The notes beneath the pieces are model-generated. The model did no database searches and was not told where the DNA came from. It saw only the letters and a program-made list of their open reading frames with translations. The position numbers and the translations under genes are program-made. From assembly GCF_000454545.1 (NCBI RefSeq), contig NZ_CM002139.1:3602944-3657907 (forward strand): a DNA stretch of 54,964 bases, written 5' to 3'. The DNA comes from Xanthomonas cassavae CFBP 4642 (GTDB taxonomy: Bacteria > Pseudomonadota > Gammaproteobacteria > Xanthomonadales > Xanthomonadaceae). Shown one piece after another: positions 10,075-18,433 of the stretch (its first letter is position 1; the number at the start of each line of letters is the position of its first letter).

Positions 10075-10139
10075 CGTGTGGCGGCATGGATGCCGCCACC
10101 GAGCCTACAAGGACGTACTTGCGGCGTGTCCCGCGAGCG
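10075..10139. repeat. Intergenic palindromic repeat, copy 2 (inverted)
   Basis: It contains GGCGGCATGGATGCCGCC, a hairpin, and then GGACGTACTTGCGGCG, the reverse complement of the block in copy 1 about 230 bp to the left. The tail GCGGCGTGTCCCGCGA also occurs at 27491-27506. This is therefore a dispersed family of Xanthomonas intergenic repeats. Confidence 0.7.
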
Positions 10140-10253
10140 GTGAGGGCACCGCGCACACGACCAACCAGGCTTTTGACTGCATCCCAAAGTACGGCCAATA
10201 AAACCACTACGCTCGCCACCAAGCCGGCACTCACCACATTTTGATAGTCACTC

Positions 10254-11267
10254 CTAGCGCAACTGCAGCACCGTGCGCATGTACAGGTCGATCAACGCCG
10301 GCTTGTCCGCGCGCAGGCAGGCCTGCACGTTCGGCGTGCCTGCGCCTTCGCGGGTGTAGCCCTGCGCATCGACGTCCAGATGCAGCGGCGTGGTCGGGCA
10401 CAGGTCGGGGCGCAGCAGCCAGGCCACCGGCACGGCGTCGAACAGGGTCGGCGTGGCGCTGGCCCAGGGCTGGTCGGTATTGCGCCACTGGTAATACAGT
10501 TGGGTGAGCGCATCGGTGAGCCCATCGCCATGTGCAAACAAGGCGATGCGCTCGGGTTCTTCCAGCGTGATCTGGGTGGCGTCCAAGGGCAGCAACACGA
10601 TCGGCACGCCGGCCGCGAATACCCGCTGCGCCGCCGGTACATCGGCCAGGATGTTGTACTCCGGCGCCGGCGCGCTGGCCGAACGATAGGCCGACTTGCC
10701 GTAGCCAACGCGCACCGACCCGCCCATCGCCACGATGCGCTTGAGCTTGGCAAAGCCGGCCGGGTCGCGCTGCTGCGCCACTGCAGCGTCGGTCATCGGC
10801 CCCAATACCAGCAAGGTCACCTTGCCAGGGTGCAGGCGCGCCTGCTGCAGGATCATCGCCGCCGCATCCGGCAGCTTGCCGGGCAACTGTCCCCTGGCGG
10901 CCCAGCGCGCCTGGCTGAAGGGGATCGCGCTGGTGGTGCGTGCGCCCACCGCCAACGGAATCTCGCTGCGCCCGGCCTGCTGCAACAGGCGCTGCAGCAA
11001 CTGCGCACGCACGCTGGTGTCGCCCCAGGCCGATGCGATGCCCAGCACATGCAGCTGCGGGCTACGCAGCAACAGCCCGAGCGCAAACGCATCGTCGATG
11101 TCGTCGCCGATATCGGTGGAGACCACCAGCAACTCGGAGGACGTCGACGTAGACGTGGGCATTGGCGCCGGCTGCGCGGCATTGGCGGCAGGCGTCTGCG
11201 CACATGCCACTGCCGACGCACACCACAACCCCAGCATCCACCACATGTTTCGCCATCTCCGATGCAT
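10254..11267 (-). CDS. Secreted nucleoside hydrolase, IunH family
   Basis: A 337-residue protein with an N-terminal signal peptide (WWMLGLWCASAVACAQ). It is probably periplasmic, or a lipoprotein if the Cys is used. After a linker rich in Pro, Ser and Thr comes the calcium- and ribose-binding Asp cluster STDIGDDIDDAFAL, equivalent to the DTDPGxDDA signature of inosine/uridine-preferring nucleoside hydrolases. Further family landmarks are VLGPMTDAAV, IVAMGGSV and EYNILADVPAAQRVF. These enzymes split the N-glycosidic bond of ribonucleosides to base plus ribose. The length agrees with the family (about 310-330 mature residues). It lies downstream of the TonB receptor gene but beyond that gene's terminator, so it is probably transcribed on its own. 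The substrate cannot be told from the sequence. Confidence 0.88.
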   Translation of the reverse strand: MHRRWRNMWWMLGLWCASAVACAQTPAANAAQPAPMPTSTSTSSELLVVSTDIGDDIDDAFALGLLLRSPQLHVLGIASAWGDTSVRAQLLQRLLQQAGRSEIPLAVGARTTSAIPFSQARWAARGQLPGKLPDAAAMILQQARLHPGKVTLLVLGPMTDAAVAQQRDPAGFAKLKRIVAMGGSVRVGYGKSAYRSASAPAPEYNILADVPAAQRVFAAGVPIVLLPLDATQITLEEPERIALFAHGDGLTDALTQLYYQWRNTDQPWASATPTLFDAVPVAWLLRPDLCPTTPLHLDVDAQGYTREGAGTPNVQACLRADKPALIDLYMRTVLQLR

Positions 11268-11287
11268 GCATCCACTCCTGCGACCAT

Positions 11288-11319
11288 AAAAAAAACCGCC
11301 GGCATGTTGGCCGGCGGTT
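11288..11319 (-). terminator. Rho-independent terminator of the TonB receptor gene
   Basis: Read on the minus strand, the stem AACCGCCGGC (11319-11310) pairs with GCCGGCGGTT (11303-11294). It is followed by eight T residues. It lies 26 bases after the receptor stop codon and before the nucleoside hydrolase start. Confidence 0.9.
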
Positions 11320-11344
11320 CGATAGTGCTACACCACGACGCCGA

Positions 11345-13564
11345 TCAGAAGTTGGCGCGGAACTGCGCACCGACGATGCGCGGGTCGTTGATGAAGCCGG
11401 TGAGGTTGTTGAAGTCGATCGCACCGGTCACGCGGATCTGGTTGGTGCAGTTGCGGCAGAACACCGACAACTCGTACGCGCCCGCGCCCCAGTTGTAGCC
11501 GATCTTGGCGCCGCCCTCGACCAGCGGCTGGCCGGTGAATTCCTTGGCGTCGTACAGGAAGAAGTTCACTTCGCTGCGGTAGGACCAGTCGGTGTAGAAG
11601 AACAGCTCGCCATCGTTGCCCATCGGGATGCCGTAACGCAGGGTGGCGTTGGCCATCCACTTGGCAGCCTGCGGCAGGTCGTTGCCGTCGATGATGGCGT
11701 TGCCGGCTGCATTGAGCGGATCGGTCACGGTGCAGGTGCGGCACACGCCCACCGACAGGGTCGGGTCGTCGATGCGGGTCCAGTTGTAGGCGCCGCCTGC
11801 GGTCACGCGCAGGTTCTGGGTGAGCAGCGCCTCGAAATCGAACTCGGCACCGCGCGCCTTGGTCTTGTCGGCATTGAGCAGGCGCACATCGTTGGACGCG
11901 CCACCCACCGCAGTGAGCTGCTGGTTCTTCACGCGGAAATCGTAGATGTCGAAGCTCAGGCGCGCACGGTTGTCGAACAGATCCGACTTGATGCCGATCT
12001 CGAACGAATCCACCGTCTCCGGCTCGGCCACGGTCAGCGGCGCGGTGCCCGAGGGCACGCCGAAGCTGGCGCCGCGGAAGCCGCGTGCGGCACGGGCGTA
12101 CACGTTGACGTCGTCGTTGATGGCGAAGGTGGCCGCCAGATCGCCGGTGACCTTGGAGTTGTCGGTCTCGCCGCTGGACGGCTCCGCCAGCGTGACGCGG
12201 TCCAGCGCCAGCACGTCGAAGGTCTTCTTGTCGTAGGTGTAGCGGATGCCGGCGCGCAGGTTCAACCGATCGGTGGCAGCGTAGTTCAACGAACCGAATG
12301 CCGCCCACGATGTATTGCGCTGGCGGGTCAGCTGGTAGCTGGCCAGATCGCCGCCGCTGAAGGTGTTGTAGGTGTAGTTTTCGCCTTCCACATCGTCGTG
12401 GAAGTAGTACAGACCGGCCTGCCAGTTGAGCGGGCCCTCGTACTGCGATTCGGCACGCAGTTCCTGGCTGTACTGGTCCAGGCTCTTGATGCCGCCGGCG
12501 GTTTCCACCGGGAACGGAATCACGCCCGGGCCGGACGGCGGTGCGAACACCGCGCCAAAGCCGCCGTCGATGTCGCCACGGCTGTAGTACTTGCCGATGC
12601 CTTCGTAGGCGGTGATCGAGTGCAGCGCGATGTCGCCCAGGTCCCAGGTCAGGTTGGCGCTGCCGCCGTAGGTCTGCAGTTCCTGGGTGTTGGCGCCGTC
12701 GATGAAGGATTCTTCCGCGTCGAAACCATCCACCAACTGATTGGTGCCGGGCTGGATGATGTTGGCGCGGAACAGCCGCGCGGTGCCGTCCAGGTGACGC
12801 GCATGCGCGTTAAACAAGGCGCTGAAATCGTCGCTGGCCTGGTACAGCAACTGCAGACGCACGGCCGAATCGGTATAGCCTTCCAGATCGCGGCCGTCGC
12901 GGTTTTCCACCCAGTCGTCGCGGCGCTGGCCCAGGGTGGACAGACGCGCCGCCCAGTGGTCGCCCATGGCGATGCTCAGGCCGCTTTCCAGGGTCATGGT
13001 GCCGTAGGTGCCGTAAGACAGGCTGGCGTAACCGTCGTTGGCGCCGATGGTCGGCTTGACCGAATTGAACTTGACCACGCCGGCCGGCGTGTTGCGGCCG
13101 AACAGCGTGCCCTGCGGGCCGCGCAGCACTTCCAGTCCTTCCAGATCGAAGATCGGGAAGCCCTTCAGGAACGCATTTTCCTGCACCACATCGTCATAGA
13201 TCAACGACACCGGCTGCGAGGCGTAGGTGTTGAAATCGGTGTTGCCGTAACCGCGGATGTACACGCGCGGGAACACGCGGCCGTTGGACGATTCGATGTT
13301 GAGGCTGGGCGCCTTGCCCGCGAGCACGCGGATATCCGAGCCGCTGGTAGAGATGGCATCCAGGAACTCCGGACGCAGCACCGATGCGGAGACCGGCACG
13401 TCCTTGGAGTCTTCCGAACGACGCTCGACGGTGACCTTGACCGCATCCAGACGCACGACGCCGTCGTCGTCCCCGGGAGCCTGCTGCGCAGCAGCGTGAA
13501 GCGGGAGGAAGAACGCGACGGCAACGGCAAGGGCGCTGATCTTGAGCGACCGGCTGGCGGACAT
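11345..13564 (-). CDS. TonB-dependent outer membrane receptor
   Basis: About 739 residues from ATG 13564, chosen because a GGAG lies nearby and the signal peptide begins MSASRSLKISALAVAVAF and ends HAAAQ. A TonB box-like stretch VRLDAVKVTV follows. The plug domain contains VYIRGYGNTDF and the highly typical LEVLRGPQGTLFGRNTPAGV (about residues 120-140). The rest is a 22-strand barrel ending GAQFRANF, with the aromatic last residue expected of an outer membrane protein. It imports a substrate using TonB energy. The substrate is unknown; the sequence looks like the broad FecA/FyuA-like group. It follows prpF with a 190-base gap. A terminator follows the gene. Confidence 0.93.
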   Translation of the reverse strand: MSASRSLKISALAVAVAFFLPLHAAAQQAPGDDDGVVRLDAVKVTVERRSEDSKDVPVSASVLRPEFLDAISTSGSDIRVLAGKAPSLNIESSNGRVFPRVYIRGYGNTDFNTYASQPVSLIYDDVVQENAFLKGFPIFDLEGLEVLRGPQGTLFGRNTPAGVVKFNSVKPTIGANDGYASLSYGTYGTMTLESGLSIAMGDHWAARLSTLGQRRDDWVENRDGRDLEGYTDSAVRLQLLYQASDDFSALFNAHARHLDGTARLFRANIIQPGTNQLVDGFDAEESFIDGANTQELQTYGGSANLTWDLGDIALHSITAYEGIGKYYSRGDIDGGFGAVFAPPSGPGVIPFPVETAGGIKSLDQYSQELRAESQYEGPLNWQAGLYYFHDDVEGENYTYNTFSGGDLASYQLTRQRNTSWAAFGSLNYAATDRLNLRAGIRYTYDKKTFDVLALDRVTLAEPSSGETDNSKVTGDLAATFAINDDVNVYARAARGFRGASFGVPSGTAPLTVAEPETVDSFEIGIKSDLFDNRARLSFDIYDFRVKNQQLTAVGGASNDVRLLNADKTKARGAEFDFEALLTQNLRVTAGGAYNWTRIDDPTLSVGVCRTCTVTDPLNAAGNAIIDGNDLPQAAKWMANATLRYGIPMGNDGELFFYTDWSYRSEVNFFLYDAKEFTGQPLVEGGAKIGYNWGAGAYELSVFCRNCTNQIRVTGAIDFNNLTGFINDPRIVGAQFRANF

Positions 13565-13755
13565 GGGAAGACTCCGAATTCTGGTGGCGGGGCGGCTGCC
13601 TGGCATGCATGCCGCGGTGCAACAGAATTAACACGATTTACACAAATATGGCAGAGCGCGTGCGAAAAAGTTTTCCGAATTCGAAAAGGCGTTCGAATTA
13701 ATGCAACGCGTGCATACAATTTGTGCGTGGGGGCCTGCCCGGTCTCAGCGGGCGG

Positions 13756-14955
13756 TCAGCCGACCCCGGCGGCGTCGACCGGCACCCGCACCCAGCCTTC
13801 CATCAGCACCCGCGCACTGCGGCTCATCAGTGCCTTGGTCACCTGCCACTGGCCGTCCACCAGGTGCGCCTCGGCGCCGACGCGCAGGGTTCCGGAGGGA
13901 TGCCCGAAGCGCACCGCAGAACGTGCCGCGCCGCCCGCTGCCAGATTCACCAGGGTGCCGGGCACGGCGGCCGCGGTGCCGATCGCCACCGCGGCGGTAC
14001 CCATCATGGCGTGATGCAACTTGCCCATCGACATCGCGCGCACCAGCAGATCGAGCTCGGCGGCATGTACCGGCTTGCCGCTGGAGGCGGTGTAATCGGC
14101 CGGCGGCGCCACGAACGCCACCTTCGGCGTGTGCTGCCGCGTCGCCGCGTCTTCCACCTTCGCAATCAAACCCATCCGCACCGCGCCGTGCGCACGCAGG
14201 GTCTCGAACATCGTCAATGCACGCGGGTCGCCATTGATCGCTTCCTGCAGCTCTGTGCCGGTATAGCCCAGGTCGCGCGCGTTGACGAAGATGGTCGGGA
14301 TGCCGGCATTGATCAGCGTCGCGGCGATCGTGCCCAGGCCGGGAATCTCCAGCTGATCGATCGGCTGGCCGGTGGGGAACATCGCTCCGCCCTCGCCTTC
14401 GGCATCGTCGGCCGGGTCGAGAAATTCCAGCTGCACCTCGGCCGCCGGAAAGGTCACCCCGTCCAATTCGAAGTCGCCGGTTTCCTGCACCTGGCCATCG
14501 GTCATCGGCACATGCGCCACGATGGTCTTGCCGATGTTGGCCTGCCAGATCCGCACCGTCGCAACGCCGTCGCGCGGCACCCGCGCGGCATCGACCAGGC
14601 CGTTGGCAATCGCAAACGGCCCCACCGCCGCCGACAGGTTGCCGCAGTTGCCGCTCCAGTCCACGAACGCGCTATCGATGGACACCTGCCCGAACAGGTA
14701 GTCCACATCGTGACCCGGCCGCATGCTGGTGGAGACGATCACGCTCTTGCTGGTGCTGGAGGTCGCCCCGCCCATGCCATCGATCTGCTTGCCATAGGAA
14801 TCGGGGCTGCCGATCACCCGCAGCAGCAACGCATCGCGCGCAGGCCCGGGCTGCTGCGCGGCAGCGGGCAGATCCTGCAGGCAAAAGAACACGCCCTTGC
14901 TGGTGCCGCCACGCATGTAGGTGGCCGGGATGCGGAGTTGGGGGAGCGGGGTCAT
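13756..14955 (-). CDS. prpF: 2-methylaconitate cis-trans isomerase PrpF
   Basis: A 399-residue protein of the PrpF family, two diaminopimelate-epimerase-like domains. Landmarks are IPATYMRGGTSKGVFF at the start, VDYLFGQVSID, WSGNCGNLSAA (the Cys region of the active site) and KLHHAMMGTAAVA. In the AcnD-type methylcitrate pathway, PrpF isomerises the trans-2-methylaconitate made by AcnD so that aconitase can finish the hydration. It is the last gene of the prp cluster and is separated from acnD by the parDE pair. Its own start is about 95 bases after the parE stop, so it may still be co-transcribed. Confidence 0.95.
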   Translation of the reverse strand: MTPLPQLRIPATYMRGGTSKGVFFCLQDLPAAAQQPGPARDALLLRVIGSPDSYGKQIDGMGGATSSTSKSVIVSTSMRPGHDVDYLFGQVSIDSAFVDWSGNCGNLSAAVGPFAIANGLVDAARVPRDGVATVRIWQANIGKTIVAHVPMTDGQVQETGDFELDGVTFPAAEVQLEFLDPADDAEGEGGAMFPTGQPIDQLEIPGLGTIAATLINAGIPTIFVNARDLGYTGTELQEAINGDPRALTMFETLRAHGAVRMGLIAKVEDAATRQHTPKVAFVAPPADYTASSGKPVHAAELDLLVRAMSMGKLHHAMMGTAAVAIGTAAAVPGTLVNLAAGGAARSAVRFGHPSGTLRVGAEAHLVDGQWQVTKALMSRSARVLMEGWVRVPVDAAGVG

Positions 14956-15048
14956 GGGCTTGGTCTATCTCGGTTGATCGTGATCACAGCGAAGACGCAC
15001 TGACTGCGGCGCTGTCGGAGAGTTGAGGCAAAACTCGCGTCGAACCGC

Positions 15049-15366
15049 TCAGGCGTCGCCGCTCATCCACGCAGGAATGTCGCGCTGCATCTGCAGCACA
15101 CGCCAGATGACGATGTCCGTGTCGCGTTCGATGTAGAAAATCGAATAGGGAAATCCCTTGAGTGGCCACACCCGCAGGTCCTGCAGCTTCAATAGCACCG
15201 CATGTCGGCTGGAACCGACACTCGGGTGCTGCATCAGCATCTTGACCGCCGACTCCAGCGCGTCGGTAAACGCCAGTTCCAGCGCGAGCCCGGCGTGTTC
15301 GCCATACCACGCAGCGGCTTCGTCGACGTCGCGCAGCGCCAATGGGCGCCAGCGCGCCGGCTTCAC
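15049..15366 (-). CDS. parE: RelE/ParE-family toxin
   Basis: A 105-residue protein with the RelE/ParE fold pattern: an N-terminal helical hairpin (ALRDVDEAAAWYGEHAG... ALESAVKMLMQHP), then beta strands containing LQDLRVWPLKGFPYSIFYIERD and IVIWRVLQMQRD. ParE toxins inhibit DNA gyrase; related RelE toxins cut mRNA. The R-x-x-x-x-x-F-P-Y-x-I-x-Y signature favours ParE. The start overlaps the stop of the antitoxin gene by 4 bases (ATGA), the usual coupling. The pair sits between acnD and prpF, an unusual place. Confidence 0.88.
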   Translation of the reverse strand: MKPARWRPLALRDVDEAAAWYGEHAGLALELAFTDALESAVKMLMQHPSVGSSRHAVLLKLQDLRVWPLKGFPYSIFYIERDTDIVIWRVLQMQRDIPAWMSGDA

Positions 15367-15605
15367 TTGCTGGCAGCGCGTGCCTGCGCGCGCTCACGCA
15401 TCTTGTCGAAGAAATCAGGCTCCGTTGCCACGGCCGGCCCGGAGTTGGCCCCATCCAGCAGCAACCCACGCAGCTGTTCCACATCACGTTGCTTGCGGAT
15501 CAGTTCGCGCAGGTACTCGCTGCTGGAACCGTAGGCGTGCTCCTGAACCTGCTGATCGACGAACTGCTTGAGCTCGTCGGGCAAAGAGATATTCATCGTG
15601 GCCAT
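15363..15605 (-). CDS. parD: ParD-like ribbon-helix-helix antitoxin
   Basis: An 80-residue protein starting MATMNISLPDELKQFVDQQV. The N-terminal MNISLP strand and the following helices, YGSSSEYLRELIRKQRD, are the ribbon-helix-helix DNA-binding domain of ParD/CopG. The C-terminal tail (FFDKMRERAQARAASK) would bind the toxin. AGGAGG lies 4 bases before ATG 15605; a second ATG at 15596 (MNISLP) is possible. A palindrome just upstream is its likely operator. It overlaps parE by 4 bases. Confidence 0.88.
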   Translation of the reverse strand: MATMNISLPDELKQFVDQQVQEHAYGSSSEYLRELIRKQRDVEQLRGLLLDGANSGPAVATEPDFFDKMRERAQARAASK

Positions 15606-15617
15606 GCGACCTCCTGA

Positions 15618-15632
15618 TGGCAAAGATTGCCA
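15618..15632 (-). promoter_or_regulatory. Probable ParD operator
   Basis: TGGCAA-AGA-TTGCCA is a perfect 6-bp inverted repeat just before the ribosome binding site of parD. Ribbon-helix-helix antitoxins usually repress their own operon at such sites. The binding role is inferred from position. Confidence 0.55.
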
Positions 15633-15696
15633 AAGTGTGCGCGCCTGCACGGGTGGGTGCAAGCGGGCGACCTGGCGTCCTCGGGCGTCGAAGCCA

Positions 15697-18288
15697 TCAG
15701 GCTGCCGAGGCCTCAAGAAAATCCTGCGCAAACCGTTGCAGCACGCCGCCCGCCTCGTAGATGGACACTTCCTCGGCGGTATCCAGGCGGCAGATGACCG
15801 GCACCTGCACCTGTTCGCCGTTGCGCCGATGGATCGACAGCGTCAGCGTGGCGCCCGGCGTGCGCTCGCCGACCACATCGAAGGTTTCGCTGCCATCGAT
15901 GCCCAGCGTCTTGCGGTCGGTGCCCGGCTTGAACTCCAGCGGCAACACGCCCATGCCGATCAGGTTGGTGCGGTGAATCCGCTCGAAGCCTTCGGCCACG
16001 ATCACCTCCACCCCGGCCAGACGCACGCCCTTGGCCGCCCAGTCGCGCGAGGAGCCCTGACCGTAATCGGCACCGGCAATGATGATCAGCGGCTGCTTGC
16101 GCATCATGTAGGTTTCGATCGCCTCCCACATGCGCAGCACCTGCCCTTCCGGTTCCAGCCGTGCCAGCGAACCGGCGGTGACCTGTCCATCGATCACCGC
16201 CATTTCGTTGACCAGCTTGGGGTTGGCGAAGGTGGCGCGCTGCGCGGTGAGGTGATCGCCGCGATGGGTGGCGTAGGAATTGAAGTCTTCCTCCGGCACG
16301 CCCATCTGCGCCAGGTATTCGCCTGCCGCGCTGCCGGCCAGGATCGCATTCGACGGCGACAGATGGTCGGTGGTGATGTTGTCGCCCAGCACCGCCAACG
16401 GGCGCAGGCCCTGCAAACTGCGTGCACCGGCGAGCGCGCCTTCCCAGTATGGCGGGCGCCGGATGTAGGTACTGGCCGGCCGCCAGTCGTATAACGGGCT
16501 CACCTGGATGCCCTGCCCCACGCTGCGCTTGAACATCGGGTCGTAGACGCTGCGGAAGTGCTCCGGCTTGACGCTGCGCGCCACCACCGCATCGATCTCC
16601 GCATCGCTCGGCCACAGGTCCTTGAGCGTCACCGGCACGCCATCGGCATCGATGCCCAGCACATCCTTTTCGATATCGAAGCGCACCGTGCCGGCGATGG
16701 CATAGGCAATCACCAGCGGCGGCGAGGCCAGGAACGCCTGTTTGGCATACGGATGGATGCGCCCGTCGAAGTTGCGGTTGCCCGACAGCACGGCGGTGGC
16801 ATACAGATCGCGCTCGATGATCTCCTGCTGGATCGCCGGATCCAGCGCCCCACTCATGCCGTTGCAGGTGGTGCAGGCGAACGCCACAATGCCGAAGCCC
16901 AGCTGCTCCAGCTCACTCAGCAGGCCGGCTTCTTCCAGATACAGCTGCACCGCCTTTGACCCCGGCGCCAGCGAACTCTTGACCCACGGCTTGCGGGTCA
17001 GGCCGCGCGCATTGGCGTTGCGCGCCAGCAGGCCGGCGGCGATGACGTTACGCGGGTTGGAGGTATTGGTGCAGGAGGTGATCGCGGCGATGATCACCGC
17101 GCCATCGGGCATCTGCCCCGGTACCTCGTCCCATTGCCCCGCGATACCGCGTTGCGCCAGCTCACTGGTCGCCACGCGCTTGTGCGGGTTGGACGGGCCC
17201 GCCATGTTGCGCACGACGTTGGACAGATCGAACTGCAGCACGCGCTCGTAGTGCGCGGTCGCCAGGTCGTCCGCCCACAGGCCGGTGTGGCGTGCGTACG
17301 TTTCCACCAGCGCCACCTGCGCATCGTCGCGACCGGTCAGGCGCAGGTAGTCGATGGTCTGCTGGTCGATGTAGAACATCGCCGCGGTAGCGCCGAATTC
17401 CGGCGTCATGTTGGAAATGGTGGCGCGGTCGCCGATGGTCAGCGCACTGGCGCCGGCGCCGAAGAACTCCAGGTACGCCCCCACCACGCGCTGCTGGCGC
17501 AGGAACTCGGTCAACGCCAGCACGATGTCGGTGGCGGTGATGCCTGGCGCCGGCCGACCGGTCAACTCCACGCCAATGATGTCAGGCAGGCGCATCCACG
17601 AGGCGCGCCCCAGCATCACGTTCTCCGCTTCCAGCCCGCCCACGCCCACTGCGATCACGCCCAGGGCATCCACATGCGGGGTGTGGCTGTCGGTACCCAC
17701 GCAGGTATCCGGAAATGCCACGCCGTCCAGCGTATAGATCACCGGCGACATCTTCTCCAGATTGATCTGGTGCATGATCCCGTTGCCCGGCGGAATCACT
17801 TCCATGTTCTCGAACGCACGCTTGGTCCATTGGATGAAATGGAAGCGATCGGCATTGCGGCGATCTTCGACGTCGCGGTTCTTGGCGAACGCCTGCTTGT
17901 CGAACCCCGCGTATTCCACTGCCAACGAATGGTCCACGATCAGCTGCACCGGCACCACCGGATTGACCTGGGCCGGGTCGCCACCTTGTTCGTCAATGGC
18001 ATCGCGCAGGCCTGCCAGGTCCACCAGCGCGGTCTGGCCAAGGATATCGTGACAGACCACACGCGCCGGAAACCACGGAAAATCCAGCTCGCGCTTGCGC
18101 TCGATCAGCTGGCGCAGGTAGGCATCCAGCATCTGCGGTTCGGCGCGGCGCACCAGATTCTCCGCGTGCACGCGCGCGGTGTACGGCAATGCCGCATACG
18201 CGCCGGGCTGCAACGCATCGATGGCGGCGCGTGCATCGAAGTACTCCAACGACGTGCCCGGCAGGGGCTTGCGGTACTGGCTATTCAT
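15697..18288 (-). CDS. acnD: Fe/S-dependent 2-methylisocitrate dehydratase AcnD
   Basis: About 863 residues, the aconitase superfamily length. It converts 2-methylcitrate to 2-methylaconitate in propionate breakdown and needs PrpF. The [4Fe-4S] cluster ligands are seen in TSCTNTSNPRNV (first Cys) and CTTCNGMSGALDP (second and third Cys). Substrate loops DSHTPHVDALGVIAVGVGG and GSSRDWAAKGVRLAGVEVI are typical. I chose ATG 18288 (MNSQYRKPLPGTSLEYFD) rather than the in-frame Met 15 bases upstream. It follows prpC by 145 bases, where a short tandem and a hairpin repeat lie. Strongly supported as AcnD rather than AcnA by its prp context and by prpF. Confidence 0.95.
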   Translation of the reverse strand: MNSQYRKPLPGTSLEYFDARAAIDALQPGAYAALPYTARVHAENLVRRAEPQMLDAYLRQLIERKRELDFPWFPARVVCHDILGQTALVDLAGLRDAIDEQGGDPAQVNPVVPVQLIVDHSLAVEYAGFDKQAFAKNRDVEDRRNADRFHFIQWTKRAFENMEVIPPGNGIMHQINLEKMSPVIYTLDGVAFPDTCVGTDSHTPHVDALGVIAVGVGGLEAENVMLGRASWMRLPDIIGVELTGRPAPGITATDIVLALTEFLRQQRVVGAYLEFFGAGASALTIGDRATISNMTPEFGATAAMFYIDQQTIDYLRLTGRDDAQVALVETYARHTGLWADDLATAHYERVLQFDLSNVVRNMAGPSNPHKRVATSELAQRGIAGQWDEVPGQMPDGAVIIAAITSCTNTSNPRNVIAAGLLARNANARGLTRKPWVKSSLAPGSKAVQLYLEEAGLLSELEQLGFGIVAFACTTCNGMSGALDPAIQQEIIERDLYATAVLSGNRNFDGRIHPYAKQAFLASPPLVIAYAIAGTVRFDIEKDVLGIDADGVPVTLKDLWPSDAEIDAVVARSVKPEHFRSVYDPMFKRSVGQGIQVSPLYDWRPASTYIRRPPYWEGALAGARSLQGLRPLAVLGDNITTDHLSPSNAILAGSAAGEYLAQMGVPEEDFNSYATHRGDHLTAQRATFANPKLVNEMAVIDGQVTAGSLARLEPEGQVLRMWEAIETYMMRKQPLIIIAGADYGQGSSRDWAAKGVRLAGVEVIVAEGFERIHRTNLIGMGVLPLEFKPGTDRKTLGIDGSETFDVVGERTPGATLTLSIHRRNGEQVQVPVICRLDTAEEVSIYEAGGVLQRFAQDFLEASAA

Positions 18289-18317
18289 GGCTGGCGATAT
18301 CACAAAGCGGTCGGGGT

Positions 18318-18343
18318 CTGTTGCTGTTGTTGTTGCTGCTGTT
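18318..18343. repeat. Short TTG/CTG trinucleotide tract
   Basis: Eight or so consecutive trinucleotides of the type CTG/TTG lie between acnD and prpC. They are imperfect, so strong slippage is not certain. Confidence 0.6.
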
Positions 18344-18365
18344 TACCACGCACTGCTCGCCACGC

Positions 18366-18413
18366 TCCCTTCTCCCGCAACGCGGGAGAAGGTGCCCGAA
18401 GGGCGGATGAGGG
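18366..18413. repeat. Dispersed hairpin repeat between prpC and acnD
   Basis: A hairpin CCTTCTCCCG-CAACG-CGGGAGAAGG is followed by a GGGCGGATGAGGG tail. A diverged copy lies at 4610-4645 on the other strand. It may lower read-through from prpC into acnD or stabilise the upstream mRNA; this is inference. Confidence 0.65.
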
Positions 18414-18433
18414 CCGCTCGCACGCAGCGGCTT

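Larger units (their letters stand above)
9597..10253. other. 657-bp gap with inverted repeats, no confident gene
   Basis: This gap between the alpha-2-macroglobulin gene and the nucleoside hydrolase gene is dominated by GC-rich inverted repeats, listed separately. On the minus strand a GTG at about 10236 opens an 80-residue frame with a hydrophobic start (SAGLVASVVVLLAVLW), but its second half is repeat sequence. I do not call it a gene. Confidence 0.6.

Noticed and set aside
9808..10139. Inverted repeats as a possible CRISPR array
   Set aside because: There are only two copies, inverted relative to each other, with no regular spacers and no cas genes in the window.
9995..10237. 80-codon minus-strand frame with a hydrophobic start
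   Set aside because: Half of it is intergenic repeat, and the start would be GTG with weak support.
11162..14014. 950-codon plus-strand frame over the TonB receptor and prpF
   Set aside because: It spans two real genes on the other strand and has shadow-frame composition.
18318..18343. Trinucleotide tract as a possible phase-variation switch
   Set aside because: It lies outside coding DNA, is imperfect, and is not placed between a -35 and -10 that I can see.
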